NCBI RefSeq assembly: GCF_019279795.1
Contig: NC_056744.1
Coordinates: 1,510,798,012 to 1,510,862,011 of the forward strand
DNA from: Protopterus annectens
Lineage: Eukaryota; Chordata; Ceratodontiformes; Protopteridae
Length of the DNA stretch: 64,000 bases
Reading direction: 5' to 3'
Shown: one piece after another, positions 1-10,495 of the stretch
How positions within the stretch are numbered: the stretch's first letter is position 1
How the letters are laid out: the number at the start of each line of letters is the position of its first letter
Notes under the pieces: model-generated
The model's input: the letters and a program-made list of their open reading frames with translations, nothing else
Databases searched by the model: none
What the model was told of the DNA's origin: nothing
Program-made: the position numbers and the translations under genes

Positions 1-197
1 GCATATGCTTACTGTTTGTTATATATGTTTACTGATGCTTATTTGTGCTTACTTGTGCCTTATTCATTATGACAGTACCACTTTGATTGAAATGATCTGG
101 TTAAAAATCCCATGCGATACTCAAGTTCCCTTTTACATGTTATTATGTCAGTTTTACAGCAGGACAACATTCATTCCACATGGAAAATGATATGTGC
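1..197. other. Unassigned AT-rich sequence
   Basis: No coding motif, terminal repeat or tandem array was recognised here. The short open frame across the start has no recognisable domain. Confidence 0.3.
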
Positions 198-483
198 TAT
201 AGTAGAACTTGAACCATGAGTGTCTGTTCGTTAGCCGGATGGTCTAACTACTACACTATTGATATGCTGCTTCATTTATATGTATACCCATAGTTCATAG
301 TCATCCATACACATGCCTCAACATGTCACTATCACAGCAGGCATCCATTCTCCAGTTAGGAAAACTGCACCATTACACATGCGCCATTCCGTACTGCTCT
401 GGACCCGTCCCGCATGCTGACTCACTCCAAGTATATTCCGACTTCCAAGCCTATAGTCCTGGCACATAGGTTCATATAAGATG

Positions 484-626
484 GGAGGCAGGGTGGCCTA
501 ATGGTTAAGTTATTTGCCTTACAAACACATGGTGCAGGGTTTGAGTCTCACAAGGGATAATTGGCTATGCTTAAAATAGCTCACAAGGGCAGTTAGCCTA
601 GTACTAATCTAATCTATGAATCTATG
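484..626 (+). mobile_element. tRNA-derived SINE with a LINE-B-like tail
   Basis: The 5' part resembles a tRNA gene, with a box A-like block 'tggcctaatgg' at 494-504 and a box B-like block 'gggtttgagtc' at 537-547. These are internal RNA polymerase III promoter elements. The 3' part ends in 'cctagtactaa' followed by repeats of the 'tctatgaa' kind. This matches the 3' ends of the LINE-B copies at 10.1 kb and 61.7 kb when read on their strand, so LINE-B machinery probably mobilised it. The related unit at 1388-2055 lacks the insertion, giving a paralogous empty site; 'atgg' flanks both ends as a short candidate target duplication. Confidence 0.7.
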
Positions 627-901
627 GTCCAGGTGTTCATATGGTCATCTTGTTTTAGGCTTGTTTGACTGGGGACCGGGACTGCCCTGTACCTGTTTAA
701 AAGACAGACTTACCACGTGGGCAGACTTAGTTCCACTGTTAGCATCCTACCTGTGGTTAGAGACGGAGGGGGTTTGCTCACCTCTGGCCAGCTTGATATG
801 TCAAGCACTAGATAATACGGGTGTTCCACTGCTGTTTTCCTTTGCATTCATTATGAATGCTTTCTTGTCCCCATGTTCGTTCTGTAGTTATGTAAGTATA
901 T

Positions 902-905
<4 letters not shown>

Positions 906-984
<79 letters not shown>
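906..984. repeat. (AT)n(GT)n compound microsatellite
   Basis: About 19 AT dinucleotides run directly into about 20 GT dinucleotides. It occupies the same place in the duplicated unit as the pure AT tract at 1935-1989. Confidence 0.98.
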
Positions 985-987
<3 letters not shown>

Positions 988-1084
988 CATACGCATGCAT
1001 ATTCATCTACATGATTAATTACTTTGATCATACTATTGAATGACTGTGCTGTCTGATATGTTTGTGATAACATCAGAGTTAGGT

Positions 1085-1215
1085 ATAACTGCCGTGGCTT
1101 AGTGGTAAATCACATTGATTATAATGTGTAGGGTCCTGGCGTTGAGCCTGGCCGAGGCAGTTTATTGTGTTGCTGGGCAGAACAAGGGCCATTGGACAAA
1201 GGGTGAGTACAACAC
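1085..1215 (+). mobile_element. tRNA-derived SINE (second type)
   Basis: A box A-like block 'tggcttagtgg' lies at 1095-1105 and a degenerate box B 'ggcgttgagcc' at 1138-1148, spaced as in a tRNA. A non-tRNA body follows. The head differs from the SINE at 484. It lies just after the end of the first duplicated unit. The family is not recognised. Confidence 0.5.
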
Positions 1216-1387
1216 TTTATAGCAGCGGTTTTCTGTTTAACTGACGTTTCCCGTCACGCAAGCACCTTCTGCATTCTTACTGTGATATGTCACCCCATTT
1301 CACATTTCAATGGTATTATATCTTTATACAGCATAAAATTAGCAAGATATGCTCGTATATGGATTACGCGTCATAAATGATGTGTAC

Positions 1388-1932
1388 TGTAGTCGAACCG
1401 GCAACGTCTGCTCGATAGGCGCATGCTCAAACCACTACACTATTGCTGTGCTGCTTCATTTGCATGTATACCCATGGTTCATAGTTACCAGAACAAGCAC
1501 AGCAAAACATCACTAACACAGCAGTCGTCCATTCTCTGTTCAGAAATAAACCACACCACTACACATGCACCACTCCCTACTGCTCTATATATGTACCGTA
1601 TCTTGGCTTACTACAAGTATATTCAGACATTCATGCTTATAGTCCTGGGACATACGTTCTTATAATGGACAGAGTGTTCAATTAGTCTTCCGGTTTTCGG
1701 CTCATCTGAATGGTGACTGGGACTGCCCTGTTCCTGTTTGAAAGTCAAACTTAGCACGTGCACAAAGTTAGTTCCACTATTAGTATCCTACCTGTGGTTG
1801 GAGATGCAGGAGGTTTGCTCACCTCTGGGCAGCTTGATATGACAGCACTAAATACTACGGGGGAGGGGTTCCTCTGCTGTTTCCCTTCACATTCGTTATG
1901 ACTGCTTTATTGTGACCATGTTCATTCTTCAT

Positions 1933-1992
<60 letters not shown>

Positions 1993-2055
1993 GTCTGTAC
2001 ATTCACATGCATATACACTTACATGCTTATTTACATTTCCCATACTGTTGAATGA
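1388..2055 (+). repeat. Duplicated unit, copy 2 (no SINE)
   Basis: This is the second copy of the 198-1060 unit in direct orientation. It lacks the SINE found at 484-626 and ends in a pure (AT)n tract instead of (AT)n(GT)n. Divergence by eye is substantial, so the duplication is old. Confidence 0.75.
1935..1989. repeat. (AT)n microsatellite
   Basis: A pure AT dinucleotide run of about 27 repeats. Confidence 0.98.
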
Positions 2056-2109
2056 CCGCCAGTTACCATCGCACATACCCGCTTACATCTGTTTTAAATT
2101 GCCTTAATC

Positions 2110-2230
2110 ACCCTATTTCCGACTGCCATTATTGTGGGCATCATATAAAATTAGCAGCCCTTGCATGGCTTGGACCCGGGAACAGGAATACCATAGTCAC
2201 TGGTTTTACCACTAAACCATCCATGATACA
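2110..2230 (-). mobile_element. tRNA-derived SINE fragment
   Basis: On the minus strand, 'tggtttagtgg' (forward 2209-2219) fits box A and 'gggtccaagcc' (forward 2168-2178) fits box B at tRNA-like spacing. The sequence beyond is unassigned. It could also be a tRNA pseudogene. Confidence 0.5.
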
Positions 2231-2239
2231 CTCTGTATG

Positions 2240-3688
2240 GATGGTAATTAGGATATATGACTTTACTACAGGCATTCCACAGTACTGGCAACAAATGTGA
2301 CAGTCGGTTGGTGTACATATGTATAGTACATGTTACTGTTCATATGTTTCTGAGAGGCATATGTATACATTTGCAAGTATACATATTTATGAATAGAACA
2401 CATACTTGACAACTACTTATATGCATGCATGTGTGATGTGTAGCTATGCGAATATAATTATGTACATTTATAGATATATGACTACATATCTAGAGTTATA
2501 CATGGACATGTATATGAACAACCACATACGGGAGGTATCTGTATCATTTGTATACTGGGGTTGTGTGCTTCATTATGATGAGGAACCTGGATGAGGTTTA
2601 CAATTTGTGGACTTGTACTATTTGGAAGATGGCTACGGGGAAGCTTCATGGGAACATGTGAAAGGTATATACTCCCGATAATGCACGTGGGGAGATGTGC
2701 ATCATGGTCAGGTGTTTAACTCTGGGTCGTAGGTTCTGCAGGACCGGGTGGAGGCTGAGCAGGGTTGTGATCAAGTACTGCTAATCTGACTTGTGCCCGG
2801 ATGTCAACGGGGTGGTCATTGTGTTATGCCACAAAGTATATTCTTGAGAACAGACACTTATCCCATGAGGGATGTCCAAAAATTATGGATGACGAACCCC
2901 ATTCTTCTGACTATTCGAAAATGTGGTAGGGGTATGCATGCATGGGATACCTAGTTTGCAAGTCTGAGACTGCCTAGGGTGAGACTGCCTACTAGATGTG
3001 GGTAGGGGGCACTATGTGCAGATATGGCTGTGTCAAGCTAGCAGCCCGAGTATGGGTGGTTTTGTTGGACGTTCAGCAAGGGGGAGTGGTGTGCTTTGGA
3101 GGGGATGATGGGTATTCAGTTATGTATCCAGGTGAGTTGGAGTTGGATGGCACAGTTCAGGCCAGACCATTATGTGGGTGTGAGCTGGTAATGTTTCTGT
3201 ACATGTGTATCACACATTTTAATGTTCATTTGTTTGTGGGATAGTGTCCTGCAGTACGGCCTGTCAGGGTGTATTCCAGATGTGAATGTATGTTCTTTGG
3301 TTTCCTTTCTGATTCACCAACTGCTCCCTCGTACACCTCCACTTCACCTATTGTACATCCAACGCAGTCTCCCCTTGGCGAATTATTACATTACCTGTCA
3401 CCCCCCCCATATTCCACACGCACCATCCATCACTTCTCTGGTTGATGGCCCATGGCACAGACAACAGAACACATTGCATATTCTACATATCTCTGGTACC
3501 AATATGGTTGTGAGGACAACCCTAGCATATTTGATCTTCCACATGCTGTACTTCACGCACATAGGTACACGCAAATACTTATCTTTCATGACATGGTAGG
3601 TAGATCTGGGTAATACCCATTCATCTTTGGGCAGACCAGACAAGGACGACTTGGACCATGAATGGGCAGATATTGAGCGAATGCTCTG
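2240..3688. other. No recognisable feature
   Basis: Mixed-composition sequence with several short open frames, the longest being 125 codons (+) and 116 codons (-) around 3.2-3.75 kb. No domain, terminal repeat or splice arrangement was recognised. Confidence 0.3.
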
Positions 3689-3696
3689 ACCATTGG

Positions 3697-4035
3697 AGGG
3701 TTGCAACCTTTTCAAATGGCCAAAGTGGGACATTTTCGGAACACACATCAGATTTTACAGGCCGACACATACCCACGGTCACTACAAAGGATAGTACTTT
3801 ACTTTTATGCCTAAATGAAAGCTTATTCTTGTAGCAGTTTAGTTGCTTATTCTGTTTCTTGTAGCATTTAGGTATTTTAGATACAGAATAACTATTTTAT
3901 GGAACTATACATAAAATATGGGACATAATTATGTCCTACAATTGCAGGACATTTGCCATTTTTAATATTTTTGGTAAGGATACATCTGCCCAGAGAGGGA
4001 CTGTCCCTCACAAAGTGGGACAGGTGGTAACCCTA
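3697..4035. mobile_element. hAT-like MITE with 8-bp target-site duplication
   Basis: The left end reads AGGGTTGCAACC and the right end, reverse-complemented, reads TAGGGTTACCACC. The ends are flanked by identical 8-mers ACCATTGG at 3689-3696 and 4036-4043. Both ends also share an internal 'aaagtgggaca'-type block in inverted orientation. An 8-bp duplication with short imperfect terminal inverted repeats is the hAT superfamily signature. At 339 bp with no coding capacity it is non-autonomous. Confidence 0.65.
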
Positions 4036-4299
4036 ACCATTGGGCTAGGCTTAGCAAAGGGCAGTGATGCACAAACACACTGCATTTTGCTTCCACTTGT
4101 TATAACAATCAACACTACAATGGAATACGGGCATGGGGTTTTAAATGTCATTTGTTCGAGGGACGGAGGCTCAATATTCAGCTACATGCCTTTGTGTTTA
4201 CTTTTTATTTTGATGTTCACAAAACTGTCTTGTATGCTTTGCATACATTTCAGTATCCATAGACACTGACAGGAGTGATTACTATTAGAGGCAGGCTGT

Positions 4300-4515
4300 A
4301 CTAGTCAGCATTTTAGGTTGCGCGTCTGCAGCCAACATGTTCACGCTTCCGTGCAGCGCTTACACACGCCCCCTGCACTCGTGCACGTTTCCTGGGCACG
4401 TGGACATTCCAGCAGCATGCCTTCATTAATATGCATATGGTGCTGCTGCTCCATCTCTACACCGCACGGTCGGTGCAAGGCTAACACCATCCTTGCGCCG
4501 AGCTTCATGAATCCC
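4300..4515. other. CpG-dense segment
   Basis: About 14 CpG dinucleotides lie within roughly 200 bp, in a window that is otherwise CpG-poor. No promoter motif, exon or transposon was recognised. It may be a young insertion that has not yet lost its CpGs, or a small CpG island. Confidence 0.5.
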
Positions 4516-5167
4516 GGGGAATATCTTTAAAGAAGCCAAATGCCATATGTGTCAGAAAGAATATATGAACAAAGCATATCACAGAAAAATCCACTCTCGA
4601 TTTAAGAATAAAAATAAAATAGAATATTTTATTCAAATAAATCAAAATATGTTTTAATGAAGAAACAGTATTGTCAGTGTTTTTGACTGGTAAAGAAAAA
4701 AGAAATGGAAATTGATGCAAAGACAGCAGTGTCAGTATGAAAAGTTAAAAAATTGATGTAAGGCAGCAGTGTCAATTATATCATATAAAATGTTCACAAA
4801 GTAATAACTACAAGTTAGCACAGTTAAAGTTAAAGCTTATACTGGAAATAGTTTATCTCTACTGGGTCAAATTACATGTACATCACATAATTGTGGTGAA
4901 AGGTGATAGTCCAGCTTTGTGTGAAACTTAACTTTTTTTTGTATCCTCCTTCTTATTAACCTACTGCTATAATTTCCTCCTTCCTTTTCAGTTGAAGCAC
5001 TGCTGCTCGCCTCTTTCTGTTTTCTAATCCAACACCACAGCCAGGTCAAACAAGGTGCAGTGCTCTGCTCCAAACCAAAGTACTGCTGCTGACTGTTTCT
5101 TGCTCTCTTTTTCCCAGCATGCAAAGCATGGGAAGAGAATGAGAAGCAATTGGTAGCCATCCATGTC
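4516..5167. other. Unassigned, with a short imperfect duplication
   Basis: No gene is recognised. A block beginning 'attgatg' and containing 'cagcagtgtca' occurs twice, at 4711-4738 and 4752-4777, with a 41-bp period. A 100-codon minus-strand frame at 4867-5169 has no recognisable domain. Confidence 0.35.
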
Positions 5168-5488
5168 ACATATTTTTATTTATTTATTTTTTATTTTACA
5201 TTTGTTGACCGGGATAATCCGACTGGATCAATGTCCATTTTCAACAGAGGCCCAGGGAGATAAGCATACAATACATTAACTAACTAATAAGACATAATTG
5301 CCTGTATGGCATTTTCAAAAATACATCAAATAACTATTAAGACAATTATTACATGAATGGAAATTACAAAAAATATGTAAGTAAACATGAAATAGACAAG
5401 ATCACAGGTTAGAAGATTCCCCTGCTTATAGTCAGGAGAGAATTAAAAATAGTTGGTTAACAAGATTATTCACATTCATGTTGAGAGT

Positions 5489-8400
5489 TTAGCCAGGCTT
5501 GTTGCAGTGGCATAGCCAGTGTAATGCCATATGTTGTTTGAGTTTAGTTTTAAATTGGCCTAAGGAGGAAAGCAACGTAATGTCAGCTGGAAGTAAGTTC
5601 CAGGCTCTGCCTGCTGAATTAGCAAAGAGGGCATCACCAGCTGCATTGTTAGTTTTGATTGTCTGAATTAGTAGTTTGTTTGAGGATCAGAGCAATCTTG
5701 GATTGTTATAGGGGGGTGATAATATTTCTAAGGGCTGGTATATTATCTGGGTTATAGAGGATTTTGTTCGCCATGATCAGCAGGTTATATTGGATAAGAT
5801 GGAAGTTCTAGCCACGCAAGCTGTTTGAAGTTGATGTAGTGGTGGGTTCTAAAAGGCAGGCCTGTGGCACACCTGTCATTGTGATTATAACAGGTTGAGA
5901 GTCTACTGAGTGCAGATTTGTTTAGATTGGAAAGAAAGGAGGAAGCATATAAAAGTGTTGAACGTAGGTGGGAGTGAGCTATGGCCATCTTAGCTGGAGG
6001 GGTAAGGAAGGCTTTAATTCTATAGAGTGGCCCAAGTTTTTTATTGATGTTCCTGATTGTTTGATTTACACGTATGTCAAATTTTAAGTTATTATCAATA
6101 ATGACGCCTATAGGGTTCGGGGGAAATAATTGTCCCATCTTTTGCATTTATGTTGAAGGAGAAAGGAGCAGATTTTTGAGTTGGTGAGAATAACAGCATT
6201 TTAGTTTTTTGGGGATTGAGTAACAATTGACTCTTAGAGAGCCAATTTTCTATGGTATAAAAGGTGTACTAGGTAGCAGCCCACAATTCTGTGGGAGATG
6301 TAGCTGAGCAGATCAGAGTGGAGTCGTCAGCATATTGGATACAGCTGATGTTTGGTATGATAGTAGGCAAGTCATTAATAAAGATGGAAAACAGTAGGGG
6401 ACCCAATATGGAGCCTTGTGGTACTCAAAGGGTGTTTGACAACAGATTAGAGAGCTTGTTCTGCTATAAGACAGCCTGTTGTCTCCCATTAAGGTAGGAT
6501 GTAAACCAAAGAAAGGCTTTAAAATCTAGACAGAATGTTTGCAGGGTGCGAAGCAGAAGTTGGTGATCGGCCATATCAAATGCCTTAGAAAGATCCAAAA
6601 AGAGGGCAGTGGATATGTGATTATTGTTGCAGTTATTATTTATGGTATTGGTAAAAGCCATTAGGGCTGAGTTTGTGCTATGGTGTGGCCGGAATCCATG
6701 CTGGCTATCAGCCATGAGGTGATTTTGGATTAGGTGGTGCATGAACTGTTTGTGTATACACTTTTCCATAATCTTTGCAAGTGGTGAAAGTATAGCTATG
6801 GGTCTATAATTGGAGAATTCAGAGGAGGAACCTCCTTTATGTAGTGGAATTATGTATGATGTTTTCCATATGGTGGGGATCTTGGCATCTGATATGGTAC
6901 GATTGATTAGTATCGAAACTGGATAGGCAATGGCATCAGCTGATTTTTGTAGGTACTCGGCAAAGAGTTGGTCAGCAGAGAGTGTGGTGGGTTTTAGTTT
7001 CCTGAGCAGGTTATGGATAAGTGATGTGGACACTGGTTGGCAGCTAAATGAGAGTCGGTATTTAGAAGTAGTAATGTCAGGGCCTGGGGAGCTAGGAGGT
7101 AATTGGGTAGCTAGGGCTTGAATTGTTTCGGTAAAGAAATGATTAAAACTGTCTGAGACCTCCTCTGGGGATTTATCACTAATGGCAGCAGGGGTAGATG
7201 TAGATGTTTTTCCAGGATGAAGTAGATTGTTCAGCCCAGCCCAGAACTTCTGGGGATTGTTCTGGTTAGCTGTCTGTAAATTGCAATAGTATTTTTCTTG
7301 TCTTGTAAAATATATTTTTTAGTTTCATTCCTAGCATGCCTGTATTTAACATGATCATGGGGGTCTTTAGTGGAGCGCCATACAGCCCATAGTTTATTTC
7401 TGCTGGTAATCTTTAGTCTAGACTCTTTAGAGAGCCAAGGTGCAGTTTTTGCTTTTGTTTGCTTAGAGCGGACCAGTGCATGCAGAGCTAGAATTTCAAG
7501 AAATTTATTGTTAAAGTAGGCAACTGCCTCCTCTAAGGGGAGGTGCTTTAGCATAGACCAGTTACAGGAGCTAAGTTCCAGTCAGAATTTGTCAGGGTTA
7601 AAGTCGCTTTTGTTTCTGACTTTTCTGAGTAAGGGTTGTTATGGATTAATGGCTTTTTTTCTTGACTATGTAAGTGAGGAGGTGGTCACTTAGGGCATCG
7701 GGGAGGGTACCAGCAATGTACAGTTGGGGGTTACTATTTACAAGTACCCAGTCAAGTATGCTTTCTTTCTGGTTGGGTTTTCCTAGCCTAGTGGGAATGG
7801 TTATGGTTTGAGCAAATGCATGCAGGCTGATGTGGGTAGAAGGGGATTCTGAGGAACAGGAACCCCAGTCTATGTTAAAGTCTCCTAGGATTAGGGTTTC
7901 TTAGGGGTAGTGACATGATAGCCAGTAAAGGGTGTCTTCAAGTGTGGCTATGTTATTACCTGGGGGAAAATACATACAGATGATGTTGATGCTTTTATTT
8001 TGGTTAAGTTGCAATCTAGTGGCAAGAATTTCAGAGATATTTATCTGAGGTGGTTGAATAACATCTGTGGTCACATTCAACTCAGATTTATAGAGTACAG
8101 CTACCCCCCTCCCTGGATACATGGTCCAGCCTGTGTATATTATATCCAGGTGGTAACACTTCATTGTCAGTAGTGGAAGGTTTTACCAGGTCTCAGATAG
8201 AAAGAGAATCTCAGGGGAGTAGACCTCTAAGAGGGCATGCAATTCATGTGCCTTATTATTAATGCTCCTAATGTTGAGATGACAGACAAGGAGAGAGTTA
8301 GTTGGTCTGCTGATTATATTTTTGTGGATTAGGTTGCATGCAGAGGGTGTGTGTGTGTATCAGGGGTAGATGGGCCAGGGTTATGGTGTATGTCACCACT

Positions 8401-8640
8401 GAGTAAAAGGCTAAGTTTATACTTGGAGATGAACCTTAGGAGTTTGCGTAATAGTTTGTGGTATTGTTTGGATGTAGTGCTAATGTACAGAGGGTTAGCA
8501 TGCTGTGGGAGTGAGAATGTTGTTGAGTATTGCCATTTGTTAATAGTGTGGCAAAAGGTGGAATGTTCTACAGCTAGGGGTATAGTGTGGCCTGCAGGGA
8601 ACTGATACTCATTAAGCTGTTGGTATTCTTACAAAGTAAG
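5489..8640 (-). pseudogene. LINE-A endonuclease/reverse transcriptase polyprotein, frameshifted
   Basis: On the minus strand, the endonuclease N-terminus has 'LNIRSINN' and 'ILFLSETW' near 8190-8290, then 'GRGVAVLYKS' and 'IICMYFPPGNN' at 7901-8164. A linker with 'APWLSKESR' lies at 7231-7554. The RT at 6464-7033 has 'NYRPIAILSPLAKIMEK', 'GFRPHHST' and 'FLDLSKAFD'. It continues with '[19 protein letters not shown]' near 6400-6460 and the catalytic 'QYADDSTL' near 6300-6340. The thumb ('LGPLYRIKAFL') is at 5785-6147, and a C-terminal 'AWNLLPADI' block is followed by a stop at 5489-5491. The reading frame is broken between segments, for example in a short CA tract just after the NPGP motif. The precise clade within the CR1/L2/Jockey assemblage is uncertain. 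Confidence 0.85.
8371..8409 (-). other. LINE-A 'LLLSGDIHHNPGP' motif (2A-like)
   Basis: The minus-strand frame reads LLLSGDIHHNPGP in a hydrophobic context, followed after a short gap by the endonuclease. It resembles the 2A consensus D-x-E-x-NPGP, but with His where 2A has Glu. Similar leader motifs precede the endonuclease in several CR1/L2-type LINEs. Whether this one could separate polypeptides is unknown, and the missing Glu argues against full activity. Confidence 0.7.
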
Positions 8641-8771
8641 TACATAAGGGACTTGCAGAATGGGTAATAAAGAGTAGCATAACATAGCGATAGAAAAGAG
8701 TAAAGTAGTTCGTATCTGTTGTTTAGTAACAGAACAGAAGAAGATCAGATGATCAGTATAGGGGTAGTAAA

Positions 8772-8825
8772 GTGGGTGGAGAAAGAATGATAGTGGAAGT
8801 GGGTGGAAAAAGAATGATAGTGGAT
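8772..8825 (-). repeat. 27-bp tandem repeat in LINE-A 5' UTR
   Basis: Two copies of a 27-bp unit beginning 'gtgggtgga' on the plus strand start at 8772 and 8799. They differ by only two bases. Confidence 0.9.
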
Positions 8826-8877
8826 AGCTGACAGGGTGTCAAGGCAGGGTGGAAAAAGTAAGGCGATAAGGCTGATA

Positions 8878-9033
8878 GGGCATAATAAGTAGGGGTGTGG
8901 TTAAGTACCTATAAATTTGTAGGTAGTGGGGGCGGGTGGAAATCGGGGACAGAGAGGGCATAATAAGTAGGGGTGTGGTTAAGTACCTATAAATTTGTAG
9001 GTAGTGGGGGCGGGTGGAAATCGGGGACAGAGA
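8878..9033 (-). promoter_or_regulatory. Two 78-bp tandem monomers in LINE-A 5' UTR
   Basis: Two essentially identical 78-bp units (8878-8955, 8956-9033) begin 'gggcataataagtagg'. Each holds a 'ggggtgtgg' block (CACCC-box-like on the element's strand) and a 'gggggcgggtgg' block (GC-box-like). Tandem 5' monomers acting as promoters are known from other LINEs such as mouse L1; a promoter role here is inferred. The near identity of the copies contrasts with the decayed coding region. Confidence 0.6.
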
Positions 9034-9060
9034 GGGGTGGGAAGTGAGCCCGAGCACAGC

Positions 9061-10098
9061 GAGGGCAAGTGGAGCAGGGCTTACACTGACTACAAGTGGT
9101 TCCCTAGGCTATGGTACATAACTAGTGTAATGCCTGTATTATTAGACTAGATTTTAAGCTGAAGTTTGTAACTGAACTAATTGTCACATAGGTCAAACCT
9201 ATGTTAAAGACTAAGATATGGACTGTGTTTAGAAAGTGTTTTGCACTCTAGCAGGGTGATTTATTAGCTTCAGGATGGGGATCTGAATGCAATATTCAGG
9301 GCTAAGTGAGGGAGAGCAATGAAAAAGTGAAATTTACAGAGTGTAGTGTAGTTTAATTAATGGTTTTATAATATGATAGGGGCAACAAATTTGATTAAGA
9401 ATTAGAGGGAGCCAGATAATTATGGGGGACAAGACTGGAGGTGCTTTAGACCCAGGACAGCAATATACAGATTATATTATATAAATACAGTCTTAAGGTC
9501 TTAACCTTAAACAAAGGTGGAATGGACTCCAGGTAGATTATTGAGGGCACATTGTTCCGGATATCTTCTTTCAGATAGGAGGATATGTTATAAGTTATTT
9601 AGAGGGGGTCAACCTAAAAATAAAACACACATATGGAGTGAGAATCTATCAGACATTTATGTCTAGCCACCAGACAAGCAGGCTTTTCACATGCACATCA
9701 ATTAGAGAGAATACGGTATATAGCAGTTCCGTGGAGCTGTAATCAGTATATCAGCTACATTTTTGCAGCCATGAGCCTGTAACCAGAATAAAATGTAGTT
9801 AGACCTTGGTTTGGTCTAGAAATATCTTTACAAACAGGTTGTATTACTGGCTTATTCTCAATACTATATTAAACTGATAGCAATTCCACGTGCAGCATAT
9901 TATGTTAATGATCAAACATTCCCAGCAAGAGTTCACAATAGAGTAATACTTTCTGCTAAAAGACGAGCTAACAAAACAGCATTGAGATGCCTCTGTACAC
10001 TTTAGATCGATTTTTTGTTTGAATATGCATTAACAATAGATTTAGGTTAATTCAAGTGTAACTACACTTGCTAAAGCACTATTAGCAGCTGATTTTTA
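9061..10098. other. No recognisable feature
   Basis: AT-rich sequence without recognised coding motifs, tandem repeats or transposon ends. Confidence 0.3.
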
Positions 10099-10495
10099 CA
10101 TTTAGGTTCATAGGTTCATACTAGGCTATCTGCCCTGGGGCAATTATAAGCCTAGCCCAATTCTGTATGGCTTACGCCACCCCTTGATTTGAGTATACTG
10201 TGCCCTTTTTAAGGTTTAGTTTACTGTGCCTCTGTCTAATAGTGACACGGGAGTAATCCCTGGGACAAACATACGATCCCAAATCCACCTATCGAGATTC
10301 CTCTTGAAGAGATTCAGTGAGGTGCTCTGCCTCACATGAACTGGAATTCTATTCCAGAGTGAAGGGAGCCTCTGGGTTATGAACCTGTCTCTCCAGCAAG
10401 TTCTATTTATTTCTGTGCTGAGGTTCAAGTCCCTCGAGCGTGTGGCTCTAAGGGATTTAGATCTACTGAGGTGGAGCATGTCCATTTAGAATGCA
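10099..10495 (-). mobile_element. LINE-B copy 1, 5'-truncated 3' end
   Basis: The plus strand begins 'ggttcataggttcatacta', the reverse complement of a CCTATGAA-type terminal repeat. The last 90 codons of the RT ORF follow on the minus strand (10216-10485), with 'CWRDRFITQRLPSLWNRIP' and 'FKRNLDRWI' blocks typical of CR1-like C-termini. The frame is open to its stop. The same arrangement recurs at 11884 and 61719. Only about 400 bp are present, as expected for a 5'-truncated insertion. Confidence 0.8.

Larger units (their letters stand above)
198..1060 (+). repeat. Duplicated unit, copy 1 (with SINE insertion)
   Basis: This stretch aligns along most of its length with 1388-2055. Shared blocks include the region around 'tgctgcttcatt', 'tgtatacccat', 'gggactgccctgt', 'agttccact' and 'ggtttgctcacctctgg'. 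Both copies end in an AT-type microsatellite. Copy 1 is longer because a tRNA-derived SINE sits inside it at about 484-626 and its microsatellite has gained a GT tract. The open frame running through it is not protein-like, being low-complexity through the repeat. It is probably a segmental duplication or two copies of one unidentified transposon. Confidence 0.75.
5168..9060 (-). mobile_element. LINE-A: nearly full-length CR1/L2/Jockey-type non-LTR retrotransposon
   Basis: Reading on the minus strand, this copy has a pyrimidine-rich 5' region with tandem repeats (about 8640-9060) and an N-terminal segment with an NPGP motif. An APE-type endonuclease, a linker, an RT with its main motifs, a C-terminal region ending at 5489 and a 3' UTR follow. 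It ends in an AAATAAAT-type tail at 5168-5200. The 3' tail (about 5190-5260) recurs at 19208-19300 inside a V-SINE, at 45300-45375 and at 52473-52571. Because 5' truncation is usual for LINEs, a copy this long is unusual here. Frameshifts and at least one stop in the endonuclease make it inactive. Confidence 0.85.

Noticed and set aside
1095..1160. Functional tRNA gene
   Set aside because: Box B is degenerate, the cloverleaf arms do not pair well, and a SINE-like body follows.
4029..4038. Telomere-like 'taaccctaacc'
   Set aside because: Less than two repeat units, and it sits at the end of the hAT-like MITE, so chance.
5785..8164. Plus-strand open frames antisense to LINE-A
   Set aside because: The minus strand carries the ordered RT and endonuclease motifs, so plus-strand frames are shadows.
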